From JAICYJ01 sp038212095 (lineage in GTDB: Bacteria > Actinomycetota > Thermoleophilia > Gaiellales > JAICJC01): DNA of 64,000 nucleotides. The notes beneath the pieces are model-generated. The model saw only the letters and a list, made by a program, of their open reading frames with translations. It made no database searches and was not told the DNA's origin. Made by a program: the position numbers and the translations under genes. Where the stretch lies: the NCBI GenBank assembly GCA_038212095.1, contig JBBQUW010000001.1, forward strand, positions 1 to 64,000, read 5' to 3'. Positions 49,109-58,960 of this stretch are shown here, piece after piece. Numbering within the stretch: position 1 is the stretch's first letter; every line of letters begins with the position of its first letter.

Positions 49109-50955
49109 CGCGACCGCAGGCCCATCGAGCCGGCGACCGTCCGCTGCACGTCGGAGACGGCGTGGAACGCGTTCTTGAGGTAGCGCCGCGTCAGCGGCTC
49201 GAGCCGCTTGGGGTCGATGCCGTCGTCGGGTGCGCGACCCTCGCGCAGGGCGGCCACCTGGTGCTGCATGCGCAGGTCCGTGAACAGCTCGAACGCGACC
49301 CGCAGCGTCGCCACCTCGCGGGCCGGCAGGGTGCCGCCGGCCTCGGCGGCGTCGAGCCGTGCGGTCGTCGAGGCGCCGGCCGCCCCAGCTGACATCGCCG
49401 CCCAGCGGGCGAGATCGACCACCGGCACCAGCCCGCCGGTCTTGATGTCCAGGGTGCCCCGGCGGGCGCCGTCATGCTCCACAACGAAGTCGCGGAAGAA
49501 GCCGGTGGGGACGCGGTGTGCGATCGCGAAGACGCCCAGCCGGCGGAGCAGCAGCGGGTGGCGAGGGGCATCCGCGAACACCCGCGCCAGCCGCTCGCCG
49601 GCCACGCCGCCCGCCCACACCGGGCGGCCGTCGATCAACACCGAGGTCAGGATCAGCGCCTTCTCCTGCTCGGGGTTGTCGAGCCACGAGCGCGCCGTCG
49701 CCTCCCAGCTACCGAGCGATCGAGCGAACAGCGGCGATGTCGCGACCGCGCCGTTGGAGCAGGCGGGGATGCCGCAGCGCGTCAGCCCATCCACCACGCG
49801 GGCGGCGATCGCGTGCATCGCGGCGCGCACCGCAGGATCGTCGCCATCGCCGGCCCACGCGATCGCGCTGTCCTGGTCGGAGCTGGGAAATGCCTCTCGG
49901 CGTGCGGTGCTGCCCAGCGCCAGCCAGGTGTAGCGCACCGGCGGTGCTCCCAGCTCGTGCTCGGCCAACTCGATCAGCCGGCGGGTGAGTGCATCGTGGA
50001 CGGTGGCGATGACGCGGCCGATCGAGACCGCCGCCACCCTCGCGTCGTGCAGCGCGATCACCGTGCGGGGTAGCTGTGCGGCGGCCGCGACCACCTCGTC
50101 CACGCTCGTTGCCGAGCCGATCGCCCGGCGCATATGGAAGGGCGTGCGTGTCTCGACCGCCAGCAGGTCGGTGTCCGAGATCACGCCCACCACGCGCCGC
50201 GAGGCGTCCAGCACCGGCAGGTGGCGGACGCCGCGATCGAGCATCTCGAGCAGCGCGTCTGCGCCGGTGGCATCGGCGGCGATCGTGCGGGCCGGCGTGG
50301 TCATCACGGCCGATACGGGCGTCTCCGGCGGCGCGCCGGCGGCCACAACGCGCGCCCGCAGATCGCGGTCGGTGACGATCCCGAGCGTGTCGCCGAGGTC
50401 GACCAGTAGCGACGTCGAACCGGTCTCGACCATCCGCTCGGCCGCCGCTCGCACCGTCATGCTGGGAGGTGCGATCACCGCCGGGCCGCGCAGCAGTTCG
50501 CCCACCGGCCTTCGCGCCGGGTCGAGCGCCTGAGCGGCGAGTGGGTCGATCTCGCGCCGGCGCATCTCGAACCGGCCCGACAGCGAGCGGGCGGCGAACC
50601 GCAGCGCCGCGGGGCGGGCCAGCACCGGCCGAATCACCGCGGCCGGGATCCGGTAGCAGAGCGTGTCCTCGTGCGCGCGCACCTCCAGCGCCGTCGGCCA
50701 TTCGGACAACAGCGCCGCGTGCCCGAACATCTCGCCCTCGCCCAGCAGGTCGACGACCCGTTTTGCGTCCAGCAGCTCGACCGTGCCGCGCCGCACCACC
50801 CAGGCGTGACCGGGAGCCTGGACGTCCTGCTCCAGGATCGTGGTGCCGGCCGCGGTGAACTCGATCTCGCTGGCGGCGGCGACGGCGTCCAGCTCGTCAT
50901 CGCCCAGCGTGTCGAAGGGCGGATGGCTGCGCAGAAAATCGGCGATCTCGTGCAT
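49105..50955 (-). CDS. CNMP/CBS/DUF294 nucleotidyltransferase-like protein
   Basis: 616 residues: a cyclic-nucleotide-binding-like domain (about 1-125, LLGEGEMFGHAALLSEWPTA), two CBS domains (about 160-270, VGVISDTDLLAVET), a DUF294 nucleotidyltransferase domain with YTWLALGSTARREAFPSSDQ and DQDSAIAW (G-S-x-x-R, D-x-D-like), and the DUF294 C-terminal helical domain. It resembles GlnD-family enzymes with sensory CBS domains. Partner of the downstream exonuclease (4-bp overlap). Ligand unknown. Confidence 0.92.
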   Translation of the reverse strand: MHEIADFLRSHPPFDTLGDDELDAVAAASEIEFTAAGTTILEQDVQAPGHAWVVRRGTVELLDAKRVVDLLGEGEMFGHAALLSEWPTALEVRAHEDTLCYRIPAAVIRPVLARPAALRFAARSLSGRFEMRRREIDPLAAQALDPARRPVGELLRGPAVIAPPSMTVRAAAERMVETGSTSLLVDLGDTLGIVTDRDLRARVVAAGAPPETPVSAVMTTPARTIAADATGADALLEMLDRGVRHLPVLDASRRVVGVISDTDLLAVETRTPFHMRRAIGSATSVDEVVAAAAQLPRTVIALHDARVAAVSIGRVIATVHDALTRRLIELAEHELGAPPVRYTWLALGSTARREAFPSSDQDSAIAWAGDGDDPAVRAAMHAIAARVVDGLTRCGIPACSNGAVATSPLFARSLGSWEATARSWLDNPEQEKALILTSVLIDGRPVWAGGVAGERLARVFADAPRHPLLLRRLGVFAIAHRVPTGFFRDFVVEHDGARRGTLDIKTGGLVPVVDLARWAAMSAGAAGASTTARLDAAEAGGTLPAREVATLRVAFELFTDLRMQHQVAALREGRAPDDGIDPKRLEPLTRRYLKNAFHAVSDVQRTVAGSMGLRSR

Positions 50956-51011
50956 CGTGCGACGATCCTACTTGCGGGTCGGCCGGGCGGACGAAAAGTA
51001 GACTCTCGCTC

Positions 51012-51971
51012 GTGGCGGAAGCGATCCTCACCTGCGACCAGCTGCGCAAGACCTTCTCCGGCGGCGTGGAGGCCGTTCGGGGCGTCTCGTTCCATGTCGA
51101 CGAGGGCGAGGCGTTCGGACTGCTGGGCCCCAACGGCGCCGGCAAGACGACCACCATGCGGATGCTGGGCACGCTGCTGACGCCCAGCTCGGGCAGCGCA
51201 CGGGTGGCCGGACACGACGTCGTCCGCGACCCGGCAGCGGTGCGGCACGCGATCGGGTTCGCCACCCAGGAGGCCGGCCTGGCGAAGTACTCGACCGGCC
51301 GGGAGCACCTGCTGATGATGGCACGGCTGCACGGGCTGTCGCGAGCTGCGGCCCGCGCGCGAGCCGGCGAGCTGCTGGCCTTGTTCGGTCTCGAGCAGGA
51401 CGCCGACCGCCAGGTGCGCCACTACTCCGGCGGGATGCGACGGCGGATCGATCTGGCCTGCGGCCTCGTCCATCAGCCGCGCATCCTCTACCTGGACGAG
51501 CCCACCACCGGCGTCGACCCGACGTCTCGTCAGGCGCTGTGGGACGAGCTGCGGCGGCTCCAGTCGGAGGGCACGGCGCTGCTGCTGACCACGCACTACC
51601 TGGAGGAGGCCGACCGGCTGTGCGACCGGCTGGCGATCATCGACCGCGGCATCGTGGTGGCGGCGGGGACGCCGGAGCAGCTGAAGTCCGAGGTCGGCGC
51701 CGACCTGGTGACCGTGACCCTGCAGCGTCACGAGGTGGCGGCGGCCCGGGCAGCGCTGGAGTCGCTTGGCGTGCTGCGTGCCGCAGCCGGCGACGCCGTC
51801 TTGCTGGAGACGGCCGACGGCGCGGCCAGCGTGGTCGCGATCGTCGAGCGGCTGGCCGCCGTCTCGGTGCGCCCGGGCACCGTCCCGGTGTCGCGCCCGA
51901 CGCTGGACGACGTCTTCTTCCGGAACACGGGCGCCACGATCGGCGCCCGCGAAGGCGAGCAGGCGGCGTGA
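51012..51971 (+). CDS. ABC transporter ATPase, DrrA family
   Basis: 319 residues from GTG 51012. Walker A GPNGAGKTTTM, signature YSGGMRRR, Walker B ILYLDEPTTGVD, H loop TTHYLEEADRLCD, then a DrrA-type C-terminal domain of about 80 residues. Powers export through the permease encoded next, with a GTGA overlap. Probable drug, lipid or antibiotic export; substrate unknown. Divergent from the DUF294 gene (56 bp). Confidence 0.95.
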   Translation: MAEAILTCDQLRKTFSGGVEAVRGVSFHVDEGEAFGLLGPNGAGKTTTMRMLGTLLTPSSGSARVAGHDVVRDPAAVRHAIGFATQEAGLAKYSTGREHLLMMARLHGLSRAAARARAGELLALFGLEQDADRQVRHYSGGMRRRIDLACGLVHQPRILYLDEPTTGVDPTSRQALWDELRRLQSEGTALLLTTHYLEEADRLCDRLAIIDRGIVVAAGTPEQLKSEVGADLVTVTLQRHEVAAARAALESLGVLRAAAGDAVLLETADGAASVVAIVERLAAVSVRPGTVPVSRPTLDDVFFRNTGATIGAREGEQAA

Positions 51972-52735
51972 AGCTGGTCACGGACAGCCTCGTGCTGGCA
52001 GCTCGCGCCGGCCGCGAGATCCCCCGCGTTCCGACCCGGATCGTCTTTCCGCTGCTGATCCCGGTGATGCAGCTGGTGCTGTTCGCGTCCGTGTTCGCCA
52101 ACATCGGCACGCTGCGCAACGCCGGCTCGGGCTCCGCGCTCAACTTCCTCGCCGCCGGCCAGGTCGCACTGTCGGTGATGGTCGGCTCGGGTGGCTCCGG
52201 CTTCCAGATGGTGCAGGACATCGACTCCGGGTTCTTCGACAAGCTGCGCACGTCGCCGGTCTCGCGCACCGCGATCGTGCTCGGCCTGCTGATCACCGAC
52301 GCCGTTCGCCTCTCCCTGCATGCGCTGGCGATCCTGATCGTCGCGCGCCTGATGGGCGCCGAGATCGCCACCGGCCTTGCTGGCGTGCTGGTGATCATGG
52401 TGCTGTGCGGGCTGTTCGGCGCGTGCTGGGCCGGCATCTCGCTGAACGTGGCGCTGCGAACACGCAACCCCGAGACGACGGCCGCCGGCGGCATTCTCGT
52501 CTTCCCGCTCTACTTCGCCTCCACCGCCTTCGTGCCCAAGAGCGCGCTGCCCGGCTGGCTGCAGACCGTCAACACCGTCAACCCGATCAGCTACCTGATC
52601 GACGCCGTGCGCGCCCTGATGCTGACCGGCTGGGAGTGGCAGCGGGTGGGCGAGGGCTTCGTCGCGGCACTCGCGGTCGGGGCCATCACGCTGCCGATGG
52701 CGTTGCTCGCTTTCCGGCGCGCGCTGGCAGGGTAG
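51968..52735 (+). CDS. ABC-2 transporter permease, DrrB type
   Basis: 255 residues from GTG 51968, which overlaps the ATPase stop. Six membrane helices, with the family's FDKLRTSPVSRTAIVLGLLI segment and the C-terminal VNPISYLIDAVRALMLTGW motif of the daunorubicin-exporter (DrrB) family. Forms the exporter with the preceding ATPase. Confidence 0.93.
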   Translation: MKLVTDSLVLAARAGREIPRVPTRIVFPLLIPVMQLVLFASVFANIGTLRNAGSGSALNFLAAGQVALSVMVGSGGSGFQMVQDIDSGFFDKLRTSPVSRTAIVLGLLITDAVRLSLHALAILIVARLMGAEIATGLAGVLVIMVLCGLFGACWAGISLNVALRTRNPETTAAGGILVFPLYFASTAFVPKSALPGWLQTVNTVNPISYLIDAVRALMLTGWEWQRVGEGFVAALAVGAITLPMALLAFRRALAG

Positions 52736-53023
52736 AAGGTACGGATTTCGTAAACGATCCACTCCCACCATTGACGGCCGGTCGCCGCTCCGCTACTTCG
52801 AGAGGGAGAGGTTCATTGATGAGGGGGGTCTACGGTGATGAAGTCCTCGACAACCGAAGCACCAATAATTGCGACGGCACCGGTGATCGTGGGGACACCG
52901 GGTATGCGGCGCATCTCGGGCATGATGGCGGTACGGCGGATCGTGGAACGCTGAACGGCGGCGTGACCGGCAACGACCTGGGGAGGACGTTGCCGGTCTC
53001 ACGCCGTCTGCTAGCGTGAGCGT
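52736..53023. other. intergenic spacer
   Basis: 288 bp between the ABC permease and the gene at 53024; no supported gene, repeat or hairpin seen. Confidence 0.4.
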
Positions 53024-53491
53024 GTGCGTGATTCGCGATACCACGGCGGTTTCGACCATCCGCTGCGCTCGTTCCTCATCGGCGTCACCCTTTTGGTGCT
53101 GCTGTTCGGCGGGTTCGCGGTGGGCATTGAGGCTGGGGCGCGTCCCAGCTCGGCTCGCGCCACTAGCACGATCACGGTCGGCGGCGAGCGGCTGCGGGTG
53201 GTCACGGTGCAGCAGCCGGTGGTGCGCACCACCGTCGGTCAGGCGACGACGATCGTCCGGCTCCTCTCCGATCGTACCGCCGCGGTGGTACGGGACGGCG
53301 ACTCGACGTTGGTCGGCTACCTCGATTCCCGCCATCGCGGTGCGACCGTGGCCTCGTCCTCGTTCCAGCCGGCCGGCACCATCTACCTGCCCGCGCCGAC
53401 CACCGTCACCCAGACGGTGACCGAGACCGAGACCGTCACCGACACCACCAGCGACACCACGCCCACCACCGTCACCACGTCGACTCCCTAG
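53024..53491 (+). CDS. membrane-anchored Thr-rich protein
   Basis: 155 residues. A short cytoplasmic start, one membrane helix (FLIGVTLLVLLFGGFAVGI), an external beta-rich domain (STITVGGERLRVVTVQQPVV) and a C-terminal tail of Thr/Glu/Pro repeats (TVTETETVTDTTSDTT). The tail suggests a cell-wall-spanning or glycosylated segment. No family recognised. Convergent with the metallopeptidase gene. Confidence 0.7.
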   Translation: MRDSRYHGGFDHPLRSFLIGVTLLVLLFGGFAVGIEAGARPSSARATSTITVGGERLRVVTVQQPVVRTTVGQATTIVRLLSDRTAAVVRDGDSTLVGYLDSRHRGATVASSSFQPAGTIYLPAPTTVTQTVTETETVTDTTSDTTPTTVTTSTP

Positions 53492-53504
53492 CGGCGCCCG
53501 CAGT

Positions 53505-54098
53505 TCACGGCCGGTAGCTGTGGAGCTCCGCGCCGTGCCGGCGAAGCCACGCCTGCTGATCGCGACGCGTCGGCCAGGCCTCGTCCACCAACCTCCAGTA
53601 GTGCGGTGAGTGGTTCATGTGGCGCAGATGGCACAGCTCGTGCACGACGACGTAGCCGAGCACCTCGGCCGGCGCCATCACCAGCCGCCACGAGAACGAG
53701 AGCGTGCCCCGCGACGAGCACGACCCCCAGCGGCCGCGAGGATCGCCGACCCGGATCCGGCTCCATCCGCGCAGTCCCAGCCGCTCGCTCTCGCGCTCGG
53801 CGACCGCGGTCAGCCTCGCCCGCGCCTGGCGGCGGTACCACCGCTCCACGTCGCCGGGCGGACGGGGCCTAGGGCTGCCGCCGATCCAGACGACATCGGG
53901 CCGGTCGAGGCCGAGCTGCGGCTCCGCGGCGGCCGCCGCCAGCCGGCGCTCGATCCAGCCTCGATGCTCGCCGACGAACGCCTCGATCCATCGTGCGGAC
54001 GTGCCCTGTGGCACCACGACCTCGACCGTGCGGGCGTCGAGCACCCGGATCCGCGCCCTCTGCGCACGTCGCGACTCCCTGATCCGGTATGGCGGCAT
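53505..54098 (-). CDS. YgjP/SprT-like zinc metallopeptidase
   Basis: 197 residues from ATG 54098; GTG 54113 is an alternative. YgjP (DUF45) family: TVEVVVPQGTSARWIEAFVG, RVGDPRGRWGSCSSRGTLSF, SWRLVMAPAEVLGYVVVHEL and the zinc motif HELCHLRHMNHSPHYWRLVD (H-E-x-x-H plus a distal His). Intracellular. Divergent from the MFS gene at 54165. Confidence 0.92.
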   Translation of the reverse strand: MPPYRIRESRRAQRARIRVLDARTVEVVVPQGTSARWIEAFVGEHRGWIERRLAAAAAEPQLGLDRPDVVWIGGSPRPRPPGDVERWYRRQARARLTAVAERESERLGLRGWSRIRVGDPRGRWGSCSSRGTLSFSWRLVMAPAEVLGYVVVHELCHLRHMNHSPHYWRLVDEAWPTRRDQQAWLRRHGAELHSYRP

Positions 54099-54164
54099 CA
54101 CCACGGCTGGCACGGTAGATGATCGCGCGGCGGCCGACACCCGGCCACCATCTAGACTCGCGCG

Positions 54165-55316
54165 ATGAGACGACTGCTGCTCCTGATGTACGCGCTGATC
54201 CTGTTGGACGAGGTGGCGCTGCTTGCGATCGTGCCGCTGGTGCCCTCCTACAAACACGCATTTCACCTGTCCGGATTCGGCGCCGGGGTGCTGCTCTCGG
54301 CGTCAAGCCTGGCGATCGTGGCCGGCTCGATTCCGGGCGGGCTGGCCGCCGACAGGCTCGGCTCGCGGCGGGTGACGCTGGCCGGCGGCTGTCTGCTGGT
54401 CGCGTCGTGCGTCGCGCAGGGCCTGGCGCCGGACTTCTGGACGCTGCTGGCCGCCCGCTCGATGTTCGGCGTCGCCTCGGCGGTGGTCTGGTCGGCCGGA
54501 CTCTCGTGGCTGTCTGACTCAGCCGGCATCGAGCGACCGGGGGCGCTGGGCGTGGTGATCAGCGTGGCCGGCATCGGCGGCATGGCCGGTCCGGCGTTCG
54601 CGGGCGTGCTGGCTGACCGGGTGGGCAGAGGAGCACCGTTCTTCGTGCTGGCTGCGGCCAGCTGCCTGGTGGTGGCGCTGCTCGCCGTCAGCGACCGTGG
54701 CCGCGAGCGGTCGCACGCCCACCACCCGCTGCGCGAGATCGCCGGAATCGCCCGCCGTGACGCGCTGATCGGCGGGGCGCTGACGGGGATGCTTATCGGC
54801 GGTTTCGCGGACGGCCTGGTCAACCTGATCGGCCCCGCCCAGCTCGATCACGCCGGCCGGTCGGCGGCGTGGATCGGCGTCGCGCTCTCCATCGCGGCGG
54901 TGCTGTTCATCGCGTTCAGCGCGATCACTGCGCGCCGTGGCGCTGCGATGGTCACGCTCGGCGTTATGGCGACCTGCGCGGCGCTGAACGGACTGGTCAC
55001 GCTGCCGGTGCTGTTCGGTGGCGCGGTAGCGGTCGTCGTGGCGATGTTGTTGATGCGGGCGCCACCGCTGGCCGTCATGTACACGGTGGCGTTTCCGCTC
55101 GGGGTGCGGGGGGCCACCACCTCGGGCATGGGTGCGGGGGCCGTCAACGGCCTGCTGGCGTTCGCGTGGGGAGGCTCGAACTTCGTCGGCTCGTTGAGCG
55201 CAGGCGGCATCAGCCAGCTGGCGGGCTCGCGGGGCGTCTACGCCGTGCTGCTGGCGGGCTGCGTGCTGGCCTCGTCGTGGCTGCTGGTGCTGCGCAGCCG
55301 CTTCGCGCACTCCTGA
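54165..55316 (+). CDS. MFS transporter
   Basis: 383 residues, twelve helices. Starts LLLMYALILLDEVALLAIVP; the A motif is GGLAADRLGSRRVTLAGGCL and a second GVLADRVGRGAPFFVLAAAS. Resembles sugar/drug MFS_1 exporters. Substrate unknown; it precedes glycerol kinase by 66 bp on the same strand, but this could be coincidence. Confidence 0.9.
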   Translation: MRRLLLLMYALILLDEVALLAIVPLVPSYKHAFHLSGFGAGVLLSASSLAIVAGSIPGGLAADRLGSRRVTLAGGCLLVASCVAQGLAPDFWTLLAARSMFGVASAVVWSAGLSWLSDSAGIERPGALGVVISVAGIGGMAGPAFAGVLADRVGRGAPFFVLAAASCLVVALLAVSDRGRERSHAHHPLREIAGIARRDALIGGALTGMLIGGFADGLVNLIGPAQLDHAGRSAAWIGVALSIAAVLFIAFSAITARRGAAMVTLGVMATCAALNGLVTLPVLFGGAVAVVVAMLLMRAPPLAVMYTVAFPLGVRGATTSGMGAGAVNGLLAFAWGGSNFVGSLSAGGISQLAGSRGVYAVLLAGCVLASSWLLVLRSRFAHS

Positions 55317-55382
55317 CCGCAGCGTGCGCGCGGTGTCTCCTACTTCACCGTGCCAAAAAGGGGAGCGGTAGGCTGGCGTCGG

Positions 55383-56804
55383 ATGCTGCTCGCGATCGAC
55401 CAGGGGACGACCGGCACCACATGCCTGGTGGTCGACGACGGGCTGGCCGTGCGCGGCCGCGGCTACCGCGAGCTGCGCCAGCACTTTCCCCAACCCGGCT
55501 GGGTGGAACATGACGCGGAGGAGATCTGGGCGTCGGTCGTCGAGACGATGTCCGCGGCTCTGACCGACGCCGGCGTGCGAGCGTCCGAGCTGCGCGGTGT
55601 CGGCATCACCAACCAGCGCGAGACGGTGGTGGTGTGGGATCGCGCGAGTGGCGCACCGGTGGCACCGGCCATCGTGTGGCAGGACCGGCGCACCGCCGAG
55701 GCGTGCGCCCGGCTGCCGTTCGACCTGATCCGGGAACGCACCGGCCTCGTGCCCGATCCCTACTTCTCGGCCAGCAAGATCGCCTGGCTGCTGGAGCACG
55801 CCGTCTCCTCACCGCAGGGCCTCGCCGCCGGCACGATCGACACCTGGCTGATCTGGAAGCTGACCGGCGGCGCCGTTCACGCCACCGACCCCACCAACGC
55901 CTCGCGTACGCTGCTGTGCGCCCTGGACACGCTCGAGTGGGACGACCAGCTGCTGGAGCTGTTCGGCGTACCACGCGATCTGCTGCCCCGGATCGTGCCG
56001 TCGAGCGGCACGTTGGGCGAGGCGCAGATCGGCGGCGTGAGCGTGCCGATCGCGGGCGTCGCCGGGGATCAGCAGGCGGCGCTGTTCGGGCAGGCCTGCC
56101 TGGCGCCGGGGCAGTCCAAGGTCACCTACGGCACCGGTTGCTTCCTGCTCGTCAACGATGGCGGCCGGTCGGATCCACCCCCGCACGGGCTGCTTCGCAC
56201 CGCCGCCGCCCAGCCCGGCACCTACGCGCTCGAAGGGTCGGTTTTCGTGGCCGGAGCGGCCCTGCAGTGGCTGCGCGATGGCCTCGGCGTTCTGGTCGAC
56301 GCCGGCGAGAGCGAGCGGCTCGCCGCCCAGCTGCCCGGTAATGAGGGCGTCTACTTCGTGCCTGCGCTGACCGGTCTTGGCTCGCCGCGCTGGAATCCCG
56401 ATGCGCGCGGCCTGATCTGCGGCATCACGCGCGGTACCGGTCGGGCACACCTGGCGCGGGCCGCACTGGAGGCGATCGCCTACCAGGTCCGCGACGTGGT
56501 GGACGCAATTCCTGGCGGCGTGTCGGGGCTGCGGGCGGACGGCGGAGCGGCGGCAAACGCGTGGCTGATGCAGTTCCAGGCCGACCTGCTGGGCCTGCCG
56601 GTCGAGGTCGCGGCCGAGCGGGAGATGACCGCGATCGGTGCCGCAGCGCTGGCGGGAGTGGGCGTGGGTGTCTGGCGTGACACCTCCGAGCTGTCGGCGG
56701 CCTGGCGCCTGGGCACGCGCTACGAGCCCTCGATGCCCGCCGAGCAGGCTGACGCGCTGTACCGCGGCTGGCTGGCCGCGGTACAGCGCGCGCAGACCGT
56801 CTAG
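55383..56804 (+). CDS. glpK: glycerol kinase
   Basis: 473 residues from ATG 55383. FGGY kinase: LLAIDQGTTGTTCLVVDDGL, GITNQRETVVVWDRASGAPV, AIVWQDRRTAEACARLPFD, LIWKLTGGAVHATDPTNASR (catalytic D in T-D-x-T-N-A-S-R), TYGTGCFLLVNDGG and LRADGGAAANAWLMQFQADL. Slightly shorter than the usual 495-500 but all blocks are present. Phosphorylates glycerol to sn-glycerol 3-phosphate. No glycerol facilitator or GlpD is adjacent. Convergent with the exporter, overlapping by 4 bp. Confidence 0.95.
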   Translation: MLLAIDQGTTGTTCLVVDDGLAVRGRGYRELRQHFPQPGWVEHDAEEIWASVVETMSAALTDAGVRASELRGVGITNQRETVVVWDRASGAPVAPAIVWQDRRTAEACARLPFDLIRERTGLVPDPYFSASKIAWLLEHAVSSPQGLAAGTIDTWLIWKLTGGAVHATDPTNASRTLLCALDTLEWDDQLLELFGVPRDLLPRIVPSSGTLGEAQIGGVSVPIAGVAGDQQAALFGQACLAPGQSKVTYGTGCFLLVNDGGRSDPPPHGLLRTAAAQPGTYALEGSVFVAGAALQWLRDGLGVLVDAGESERLAAQLPGNEGVYFVPALTGLGSPRWNPDARGLICGITRGTGRAHLARAALEAIAYQVRDVVDAIPGGVSGLRADGGAAANAWLMQFQADLLGLPVEVAAEREMTAIGAAALAGVGVGVWRDTSELSAAWRLGTRYEPSMPAEQADALYRGWLAAVQRAQTV

Positions 56805-58252
56805 ACCGGCTCCGGCTCGGCCACCAGCGCCGGCTCGATCTCGGTGTGGCGGGGGATGAAGACCAGCGTCGCGATCAGGCCGATCAGCGCCAGCCCTGCG
56901 CCGACCAGGAAGGCCACCTCGAACCCGCTCACCAGCGCGTGCTGACCGATGGTCGGCGTGGGTGGATGGTCGTTGACGTAGGTGTTCACACGCGTCACGG
57001 TGATGGTCGAGAGGATGGCGACGCCGAGCGCGCCACCGACCTGCTGTGAGGTGTTGATCAGTCCGGACGCGATGCCCGCCTCGTCGTGACCGACGCCGAC
57101 CAGCGAGGCGATCTGCACCGGCACGAACGAGAAGCCCAGCCCCAGTCCAGCCAGGATGAATCCGGGCACCAGGTCGATCAGATAGCTGCCGCCGACCGAC
57201 ACCTGCGAGAACCACAGCAGCCCAGCCACGGTCAGCGCCATCCCGACGGCGAGCACGGTGCGGACGCCGATCTTGGTCACCAGTGCCTGCGAGGCGCCGG
57301 CCGCGATGATGATCGTGATCGCGACCAGCAGGTAGGCGAAGCCGGTCTTGAGAGCCGAGTACCCAAGCACCTGCTGCATGTAGAGCGAGAGCAGGAAGAA
57401 CATCGAGAAGATTGCCGCACCGATCAGGAACCCAACGATGTTGGCGCCGGTCAGCGAGCGCAGGCGGAAGATCGAGAACGGCAAGAGCGGCGAGGCCGCC
57501 CGCGTCTCGACGGCCGCGAACAGCGCCAGCAGCACGGCCGAGGCCGCCAGTGAGCCCAGCACGGTGGCAGACGTCCAGCTGTGGGTGGCGGTGGTAACCA
57601 GGCCGTAGACGAGCGCGGTCAGGCCGCCGGTGACGGTGATCGCACCCAGCACGTCGAAGCTGCGCGTCTCCATCTCGACCTTGCTCTCCTGCAGCAGGCG
57701 CTGGCCGAAGGCGATCACCGCGACGCTCACGGGCACGTTGATGAAGAAGATCCACTCCCAGCTGACCTTGTCGGTCAGCACGCCGCCCAGCAGCACGCCC
57801 ACGGCGCCGCCCATGCCGGCGATCGCGCCCCAGATGCCGAGTGCCTTGTTTCGCTCCTCGCCCTCCTGGAAGGTGGTGGTGAGGATCGCCAGCGCGGCCG
57901 GCGAGATGATCGCCGCGCCCAGACCCTGGATTGCGCGGAAGATGATCAGCTGGGTGTCGGACTGGGACAGTCCGCAGGCCAGCGAGGCGGCCGAGAACAG
58001 TACCAGCCCGGCCATGAAGAGGCGCTTGCGCCCCAGCAGGTCGGCCACGCGGCCGCCCAGCATCAGGAAGCCGCCGAAGGTCAGCGTGTAGGCGCTGACC
58101 ACCCACTGCAGGTTCGCCTCCGAGAACTTGAGTGCCGTCTTGATGGTTGGCAGCGCGACGTTGACGATCGAGACGTCAAGCACCACCATGAACTGGATCG
58201 CGCACAGCAGGATCAGAATCAGCCAGCGACGATCGGAGGTTTGAGAGCTCAT
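56801..58252 (-). CDS. DHA2 (EmrB/QacA) MFS exporter
   Basis: 483 residues from ATG 58252. Fourteen helices; FMVVLDVSIVNVALPTIKTA (motif D1), GGRVADLLGRKRLFMAGLVL (motif A) and INVPVSVAVIAF typify drug:H+ antiporters of the DHA2 family. Divergent from a TetR gene with an inverted-repeat operator between, so it is almost certainly repressed by that regulator and induced by its ligand. Confidence 0.95.
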   Translation of the reverse strand: MSSQTSDRRWLILILLCAIQFMVVLDVSIVNVALPTIKTALKFSEANLQWVVSAYTLTFGGFLMLGGRVADLLGRKRLFMAGLVLFSAASLACGLSQSDTQLIIFRAIQGLGAAIISPAALAILTTTFQEGEERNKALGIWGAIAGMGGAVGVLLGGVLTDKVSWEWIFFINVPVSVAVIAFGQRLLQESKVEMETRSFDVLGAITVTGGLTALVYGLVTTATHSWTSATVLGSLAASAVLLALFAAVETRAASPLLPFSIFRLRSLTGANIVGFLIGAAIFSMFFLLSLYMQQVLGYSALKTGFAYLLVAITIIIAAGASQALVTKIGVRTVLAVGMALTVAGLLWFSQVSVGGSYLIDLVPGFILAGLGLGFSFVPVQIASLVGVGHDEAGIASGLINTSQQVGGALGVAILSTITVTRVNTYVNDHPPTPTIGQHALVSGFEVAFLVGAGLALIGLIATLVFIPRHTEIEPALVAEPEPV

Positions 58253-58272
58253 TGGGGTTGTCTCCACACGTT

Positions 58273-58304
58273 GTTTTCGATACGGTACAGTGGTGTATCA
58301 AAAC
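58273..58304. promoter_or_regulatory. TetR operator between exporter and regulator
   Basis: GTTTTCGATAC (58273-58283) and GTATCAAAAC (58295-58304) are inverted repeats (one extra C in the left arm) around an 11-nt spacer, placed between the divergent starts. Confidence 0.8.
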
Positions 58305-58340
58305 CGGCCCGCCGGTGTCAAATTCTCTGAGGAATCCAGG

Positions 58341-58940
58341 ATGTCGATCGAGCAGCAGCGCCGGCCGCCGGGCCGGCCCCGAAGCGAGGACGCCGACCGC
58401 GAGATCATCGCGGCCACCCTGCGCCTGCTGGCAGAGCAGGGCTATGAACGCACCTCGATCGAGGCCGTCGCGGCCGAGGCTGACGTCACACGGGCCACGA
58501 TCTACCGTCGCTATCCGACCAAGTCGGAGCTGGTCTGTGCCGCCGTCGGCTGCTATCCCGGGATCGAGAGCGGCGGAGAGCCGGCGGACGTGCACGCCTT
58601 CCTCGTCCAGATGATGACCGCTTTTCGTGACGGCGTGCGGGAGTGCGACGGCGTGGCGATATGCAGCACGCTCTATCTCAACCGCCACCAGCATCCCGAG
58701 CTGCTCGAGCAGTTCACCAGCCGGGTGGTGTCACCCCGCCAGCTGCGCATGCGGGCGGTGCTGGAGGCGGCCGTCGCCCGCGGTGCCCTGCGGGCCGGAA
58801 CCGACTGCGAGATGGTCGTCGCGATGCTGTTTGGCGCCGGCATCCAGCGGACGCTGACCGGTGGCGATCTGGAGGAGAGCTGGCCGACGCGGGTGGTCGA
58901 CGCGGTCTGGCCGCTGCTGGCGCCAGCGCCCGCGGGCTGA
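58341..58940 (+). CDS. TetR/AcrR-family regulator
   Basis: 199 residues from ATG 58341 (AGGA upstream). HTH domain at about 15-62: EIIAATLRLLAEQGYERTSI, EAVAAEADVTRATIYRRYPT, KSELVCAAV. Ligand-binding helical domain follows. Divergent from the DHA2 exporter and flanking its operator, so it is probably its local repressor. typA follows 20 bp downstream. Confidence 0.95.
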   Translation: MSIEQQRRPPGRPRSEDADREIIAATLRLLAEQGYERTSIEAVAAEADVTRATIYRRYPTKSELVCAAVGCYPGIESGGEPADVHAFLVQMMTAFRDGVRECDGVAICSTLYLNRHQHPELLEQFTSRVVSPRQLRMRAVLEAAVARGALRAGTDCEMVVAMLFGAGIQRTLTGGDLEESWPTRVVDAVWPLLAPAPAG

Positions 58941-58960
58941 GTCGCCGCTATCGTCGGGGC

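Noticed and set aside
55809..58106. 765-codon open frame on the minus strand
   Set aside because: Runs antisense to glycerol kinase and out of frame with the DHA2 exporter; no protein family.
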